Shown here piece after piece: positions 58,428 to 64,000 of a DNA stretch of 64,000 bases. Source of the DNA: Spinacia oleracea (lineage: Eukaryota; Streptophyta; Magnoliopsida; Caryophyllales; Amaranthaceae). The stretch spans positions 38,595,027 through 38,659,026 of the forward strand of contig NC_079491.1 in the NCBI RefSeq assembly GCF_020520425.1, read 5' to 3'. The notes beneath the pieces were generated by a model. It was not told the origin of the DNA, did no database searches, and saw nothing but the letters and a program-made list of their open reading frames with translations. Position 1 is the first letter of the stretch; the number at the start of each line of letters is the position of its first letter. The position numbers were made by a program, and so were the translations under genes.

Positions 58428-59836
58428 TGTTAGGTTATGACAAATATAAAACATATATTTCATGCGGAAAAACCATAAAGCCAGGAATCCAAATTAATTG
58501 CCACATAGTCAATTAGCATAATTTAGGATACATACATGTGACACGTGCCTTCCCTAGCTGCTCCCGAACCGAACAAGAACAAGTTTAGGACACCAAGTGT
58601 CGTCCCTCCGTAGATAGTCCACAGCACGTCCGGATCCGCCTTAGATTTAATTAACTAGAATATTATCTAAGGTTTTATGTTATTCAAAAGCTTAATTATT
58701 TTGGCAAATTATTAAGTTAGTTTAAACTTAAAAATACATGAATACTTGTGATTGATGTGTTATAAATTGTGATTATGTATCACATATTTACAGGGAGGAA
58801 ATATCGGACTTAGATTTCCACTAGGATTCAATTTACTAATTCGATTAGAATTCTACTTAAATTAATCCTTTTGAATTAAGTGTTTAATCAAACAACTAAC
58901 TCTTGTGGATTTAGGAAAACCATTAACCGAACAATCCTAAGCGTCTAAGGATTCGTAGCATTGCACGACACACACACACACGCAGCCCACGAAGGGGTGC
59001 GCTGTGCGCGGCTCGGCCCAGCAGTGCTTGCAGCACGCGGCCCATTGCTTGGGCGCTGCTGCTGGCCTGCCTTGCCTTGCTCGGCTGGGCCTGGCCTTGC
59101 TCCGTGCTCGGCTGGGCCTGCCTTGCTTGGCTGGGCTCGCTGCTGCTGCTTGCTCGCTGCGCGGGCTTCGCTAGGCGCGGGCCTGGCTTCGTGCCGGGCC
59201 TTGCGTCTAGCAAGCTCGTCCGATGTTTATTTCGTACGTCGCGCTTCCGATTCGTTTTCCGATTCGAACAATATTTAATATTTCCAATTCCGGCATTTAT
59301 TACGGTTTCGAACAAATATTTAATATTTCCGATTCCGGAATATATTTCCGATTCCAATAATATTTCCGATTCCGGCAATATTTCCGTTTCCGGCAATATT
59401 TCCGATTCCGACAATATTTCCATTTCCAATAATATTTTCCGATACGTACCATGTTTACATTTCCAGCAACATCTACGACTTGCATAATATTTATATTTCC
59501 GTTTCCGGACAATATCATCGTTTCTGGAGTATTCATATTTTTCCTATTGACAATTTCAGCTCCCACTGGAACCGAGATCCGTCGATTCCGAATATTCGTA
59601 AATGGAGTATTTAATTCACTTAAATACTTGATCCGTTCACGTACTATTTGTGTGACCCTACGGGTTCAGTCAAGAGTAAGCTGTGGATTAATCTTATTAA
59701 TTCCACTCGAATTGAAGCGGCATTCAGCTCACTTGATCTCACTGAATTATTAACTTGCATAATTAATTAATACTGAACCGCATTTATTAGACTTAGCATT
59801 GAATGCATACTTGGACCAAGGGCATTATTTCCTACA
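58428..59836 (-). repeat. 5' LTR of Copia element B
   Basis: A 1,409-bp uninterrupted LTR, from TGTTAGG on the left to CCTACA at 59836. It lacks the solo LTR present in its partner, which proves that the partner's insertion came after Copia transposition. Contains an AC run (58969-58980), a GC-rich segment and the 18-bp sub-repeat block (about 59240-59520). Confidence 0.9.
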
Positions 59837-61305
59837 CTTGCAAGTCCTGACGGGGAGCTAGCAGTCCTGACGGGGAGCTAGCAAGTGCTGACGGGAGCTT
59901 GCAAATCTTGAGGGGAGCTTGGAAGTCCTGACGGGGAGCTAGTAGTCCTGACGGGGAGATAACAGTCCTGACGGGTAGCTTGCAGTCCTGACGGGGAGCT
60001 TGCAGTCTTGTCGGGGAGCTTGCAAGTGCTGACGGGGAGCTTGCAAGTCTTGAAGGGGAGCTAGCAGTCCTGACAAGGAGCTAGCAAGTCCTGATGGGAG
60101 GTCGCAAGTCATGATGGGGAGCTTGCAGTCCTTACGGGGAGCTTGCAAGTCCTGATGGGAGCTTGCAAGTCATGATGGGGAGCTTGCAAGTCTTGATGGG
60201 AGCTTGCAAGTCCTGACGTAATCATACAAGTCCTAACGGGGAGCTTGCATTCCTGATGGGAGCTTGCAAGTCATGATGGGGAGCTTGCAAGTCCTGACTG
60301 GGAGCTTGCAATTCCTGAAGGGGAGCTAGCAGTCCTGACGGGGAGCTTGCAAGTCCTTATGGGAGCTTGCAAGTCATGATGGGAAGCTTGCAAGTCCTGA
60401 TGGGAGCTTGCAAGTCCTGACGGGGAGCTAGCAGTCCTGACGGGGAGCTTGCAAGTCCTGATGGGAGCTTGCAAGTCCTGACGGGGAGCTTGCAAGTCCT
60501 GATGGGAGCTTGCAGTCCCGACGGGGAGCTAGCAGTCCCGACGGGGAGCTTGTTGTACTCGGGGAGCTAGCAGTTCTGTCGGGGAGCTTGTAGTCTTGTC
60601 GGGGAGCTTGCAAGTGCTGACGGGAACTTGCAAGTCCTGGCGGGGAGCTAGCAGTCATGACGGGAGCTTGCAAGTCATAATGCGGAGCTTGCAAGTCCTG
60701 ATTGGAAGCTTGCAAGTCTTGACGGGATCATGCAAGTCATGACGGGGAGCTTGCAGTCCTGATGGGAGCTTGCAAGTCCTAACGGGGAGCTTGCAAGTCC
60801 TGACTAGGAGCTTGCAAGTCCTGATGGAAGCTTACAAGTCCTGATGGGGAACTTGCAAGTCCTGATGGGAGCTTGCAAGTCTTGAATGGGAGCTTGCAAG
60901 TCTTGGCGAGATCATGCAAGTCCTGACGGGGAGCTTGCAGTCCTGATGGTTCTTTTTGGTGGGTTTGCCCCTATAATTTGTAGGTGTTTAGAAAGCCGTT
61001 GGGTTTTATAGGTGATCAGCCTATGTAAGTTTTGCTAATCTCGGCCACTCCTTAGGCTTCAATCAATTAGGCTTTATTTTGTTTGCGAAATGTTTGAAAA
61101 ATGCTAATTTGGGCCACTTCTTAGGCAGTTAATCAATTAGGCTTAGTATTTTGTTTTCGAAATATCAACGTGTACTATTTAGTTTGCAAGTCCTTACGGG
61201 TAGCTTGCAAGTCCTAATGGGAGTTTGCAAGTCCTGACGGGGAGCTTGCAAGTCCTGACAGGGAGCTTGCAAGTCCTGATGGGAGCTTGCAAGTCCTGAT
61301 AGTAG
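59837..61305. repeat. 20-21-bp minisatellite, right part
   Basis: About 54 units up to 60957 and about six more at 61183-61305, consensus AGCTTGCAAGTCCTGACGGGG with 20-bp variants (AGCTAGCAGTCCTGACGGGG). Each unit has a CTTGCAAG palindrome. A 225-bp non-repeat interruption (60958-61182) contains a partial internal duplication (GCTAAT...GGCCACT...TCAATTAGGCTT twice). Minus-strand translation is mostly open, giving QAP/KLP/ASSPSGL-type repeats that shift frame with unit length. Confidence 0.85.
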
Positions 61306-61507
61306 GATTGAGGTGTACACCAGGAGGAGGTAGCCCGGCGTCCGGATCTTTCTCATTGACTACTTCAATTTCATGGACGCGATGCGGAGTATTACCAGCA
61401 TTAACAATTCGATTGGCTTCTTTTATGTGACCAGGGCTCCTCTCGTGTGGACACCTTTCCCTTGAGTTGTCCTCATGCCCCTCACCTTCAGATGGCAGGT
61501 TTACCAT
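61300..61507 (-). pseudogene. Tat/Ogre-like Gypsy gag start, running into the minisatellite
   Basis: ATG at 61507 opens MVNLPSEGEGHEDNSRERC and continues HEIEVVNEKDPDAG and LPPPGVHLNP, about 70 codons, before the frame enters minisatellite units (TCKLPSGLASS). It sits where gag should start, 12 bases after a primer binding site and LTR. The acidic/proline-containing N-terminus is plausible for Tat-lineage Gag, but no capsid core or knuckle is visible. Either the minisatellite is native to this element or it is the product of deletion and expansion. Confidence 0.45.
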
Positions 61508-61519
61508 GATACTGTACCT

Positions 61520-61538
61520 CCCCACAGACGACGCCAAA
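61520..61538 (-). other. Primer binding site of the Tat-like Gypsy element
   Basis: TTTGGCGTCGTCTGTGGGG on the minus strand directly follows the LTR end. The TGGCG(C/T)CGTCTGTGGGG form is the primer binding site I associate with Tat/Ogre-type Gypsy elements. Confidence 0.6.
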
Positions 61539-62261
61539 TGTTCTGGGAACTTTATTGGTGCTCACGTGTCACCCTTCCCACGGAGGTATCAAGTATGCGA
61601 TGGCACGATCTTCCTACAACCTGCAAAACAAGAATATTCCCGTAGGAATATTCCCTCCGATGCTTAACTAAGTATTTGTTGGAGAGGGAAAGTAATGTCT
61701 AGAGAGAGAAAATAGGGAAGGTTTAGAGAGAAGGCAGAGCTATGTTGCTTTGTAATGTGTAATCTATTGAGGAGAAAGAAAACCCGCCCCCTTTTTCCCT
61801 GAAAAATGGGTGTATTTATAAGGCTTTAAACTAGGGGAAACCCTAATGGAGAAAGCCTATGATTGGCTGATCATTCTTGGAATGACAAGTGTGACATCGG
61901 ATGTGATACATAGTTTTTGTTGGGCCTTGGGCCAATTAATAAGTGATTACTCTACAATGTTTGGAAAACGTGTAAGAGTAGTATTGAATGGTTCCACATT
62001 GGCAAGACAACTTGATTGTTCGTTGATTTGGCATTATGAAAGGCACGTGTCAAGCTATCATTGGGAAACAATGTCCAGCTATTTTTTGCCACATCAGATA
62101 TTACTGTCAAATTGTTGCTGCACTTGCCATGGGTCACATATGTGACCCAATGTCAAAGCTTGGTGCAAGAGATATGTGTGGGGGAAGGATAATTGTGGTT
62201 ATTTTTTTATTCTCCCTTTTCCTTCTTTACCAACCCAACAGCAAGTATTGCAGTAATTACA
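61539..62261 (-). repeat. 5' LTR of the Tat-like Gypsy element (outer end approximate)
   Basis: Starts TGTTCTGGGAAC at 61539 on the plus strand, the PBS side. A candidate outer terminus is CAGTAATTACA at about 62261. It contains a minus-strand TATA box and AG-rich downstream sequence. No partner LTR exists in the 36.6-39.7 kb interval on the other side of the array, so the element is truncated there. Confidence 0.5.
61813..61820 (-). promoter_or_regulatory. TATA box in the Tat-like LTR
   Basis: TATAAATA on the minus strand, about 275 bases upstream of the PBS-side end, fits the U3/R boundary of an LTR. Confidence 0.5.
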
Positions 62262-63112
62262 CTTTCTTTCCATGGCATTTTTTTGGTTTTCTGTTTATGT
62301 TGACGTAGCTTTACAACTTTAAATTTTTTCCTTTTGATAAGTAGTATTAATATTGATTTATTATAACAAATAGAAATAATGTTATTTTAAAAAAGTTAGC
62401 AACAATATCAAATAATAGAAAAATTTGGTAATATTAATCCAATTTTTGACCGATTTTCTTTTATTAATCCCACTTAAATTTAACTAAAATTAACTTATTT
62501 AAACGTAATTTATTTTTCTTAAACTTATTTTTGCTGAAAAGAACTTATTTAGCACAAATTGCCTAAAATAGCTTATGTTTGTTGAGGTACACTAGTTAAA
62601 TACTAGTACTTCGTAACTTCTGAGGTTGATATCAAAGACAGAAAGGAAAAGACCGGGACTACTAGAAAGTAGAAAGGCAATTAATCCAGTTAACAATGTA
62701 TTACAACGATGTGTGTGGTCTTAAGCCAAAACCATGCCTTTTAAACCAAAGCAACAGGAGACAAAATTAAGATCAATATCATTAACAAATGAATAAGGTA
62801 GGTCGCGATATAGTACATTGATTCTTTGCACAATCGACAAGGTATCAACAAGACAGCATTAGAAGAGGTTAGCCTTGATCGTACAAAACAGAAGCCGGGC
62901 AACAACTGTCCAACAAATTTCAGAATCGATTGAGGACCTTTCTATTGGAGCCACAGCTCCGGTGAATAACAAAAAGAATGCATCCAATCCCATACCATCC
63001 CACCCAACATCAGATCGCACGAGAGAAAATTGTGTAGAGTAGAAGCAGAACATGGTACGAAGAAATTTAGGTTAGATTTTGAGAATGTTTTGCTCCAGCA
63101 CAGAGTAGTTTC
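62262..63112. other. Intergenic spacer and probable SRPK 3' UTR
   Basis: AT-rich with no gene. The part from about 62830 to 63112 is less AT-rich and probably holds the SRPK 3' UTR; no clear poly-A signal was assigned. Confidence 0.5.
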
Positions 63113-63916
<804 letters not shown>

Positions 63917-64000
63917 CTGAAGAAAATTGAGTCAATTAATTGTTCTTTATGAAGCTCTATTCATTAGATGAATTAAAGGGAGTAAAAAATAGACAACAGG

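Larger units (their letters stand above)
39919..59836 (-). mobile_element. Complete Copia-type LTR retrotransposon B carrying three nested insertions
   Basis: Read on the minus strand: 5' LTR (59836-58428), primer binding site (58427-58415), leader with GC-rich tract, internal region with decayed RT (about 49125-48880), polypurine tract, 3' LTR (43816-39919). The 5-bp duplication CTTGC flanks it (39914-39918 and 59837-59841). Subtracting the solo LTR at 40416-42825, the solo LTR at 45423-48253 and the hAT element at 52928-57288 leaves about 10.3 kb. The LTRs differ at about seven positions in their first 215 bp by eye, so insertion was fairly recent. No intact gag or pol is found although LTRs, PBS, PPT and duplication are sound, which points to a non-autonomous copy moved by proteins supplied in trans. 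Confidence 0.9.

Noticed and set aside
58923-59566. 168-codon and shorter frames in the 5' LTR
   Set aside because: Same artefact of GC-rich segment and 18-bp repeats as in the other LTRs.
59837-61305. CRISPR-like array of short repeats
   Set aside because: Units are contiguous with no unique spacers, vary in length, and lie in plant nuclear DNA with retrotransposon context; it is a minisatellite.

Overview
The window is nuclear DNA of a flowering plant. It holds three spliced plant housekeeping genes, all on the minus strand, separated and invaded by nested transposable elements. The LTRs of the dominant Copia family carry a GGAAAT/ATATTTCC-rich 18-bp sub-repeat that I associate from memory with Amaranthaceae genomes such as spinach. 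That species-level guess is inference. There are no bacterial genes, operons, CRISPR arrays or ribosome binding sites, and I saw no rRNA or tRNA gene.

Genes. (1) 11119-14755 (-) is a ten-exon phosphatidylinositol synthase gene (PIS). It assembles by eye to 225 residues with the complete CDP-alcohol phosphotransferase signature. (2) 20321-36545 (-) is an eight-exon URED gene, encoding the urease accessory protein that helps load nickel into urease. It assembles to 295 residues without a break, although its last intron is about 9.4 kb and contains a wrecked Ty3/Gypsy element. (3) 63113-63916 (-) holds the last two coding exons of an SRPK-type protein kinase that runs off the right edge. The three genes are unrelated in function.

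Repeats, left to right. 1-6612 is the 3' part of a Copia element (+) that was inserted into the gag of a second Copia element (-, 6613 to about 9558). That second element is cut off against a LINE fragment (about 9559-10210, -). Two more LINE 3' fragments lie head-to-tail at about 16530-18868 (+), joined by AAT/AAC microsatellite tails. URED introns carry MITE-like elements and the Gypsy remnant (23370-29001), which itself has a 1,055-bp insertion with an 8-bp target duplication. A 910-bp non-autonomous hAT element with a perfect 8-bp duplication lies at 38497-39406.

The right third is one nested structure. A 20-21-bp minisatellite (about 39741-39918 and 59837-61305) lies in or beside the gag of a Tat/Ogre-like Gypsy element, whose PBS and 5' LTR are at 61520 to about 62261. 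The minisatellite was split by a complete Copia element (39919-59836, -, duplication CTTGC). That Copia element later received a 2,410-bp solo LTR (40416-42825, duplication ACCAT), a 2,831-bp solo LTR (45423-48253, duplication TCATA) and a 4,361-bp hAT transposon with a decayed transposase gene (52928-57288). Each layer is supported by its own target-site duplication.

Most notable are the LINE fragments, which have a C-terminal zinc-knuckle plus RPAD-x14-D arrangement and sit on AAT microsatellites. Also notable are a Copia family that seems to have multiplied from an already defective template, and a three-codon upstream ORF abutting the URED start codon. Exon boundaries and homologies were assigned by reading and from memory of the families. 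No database search was run.
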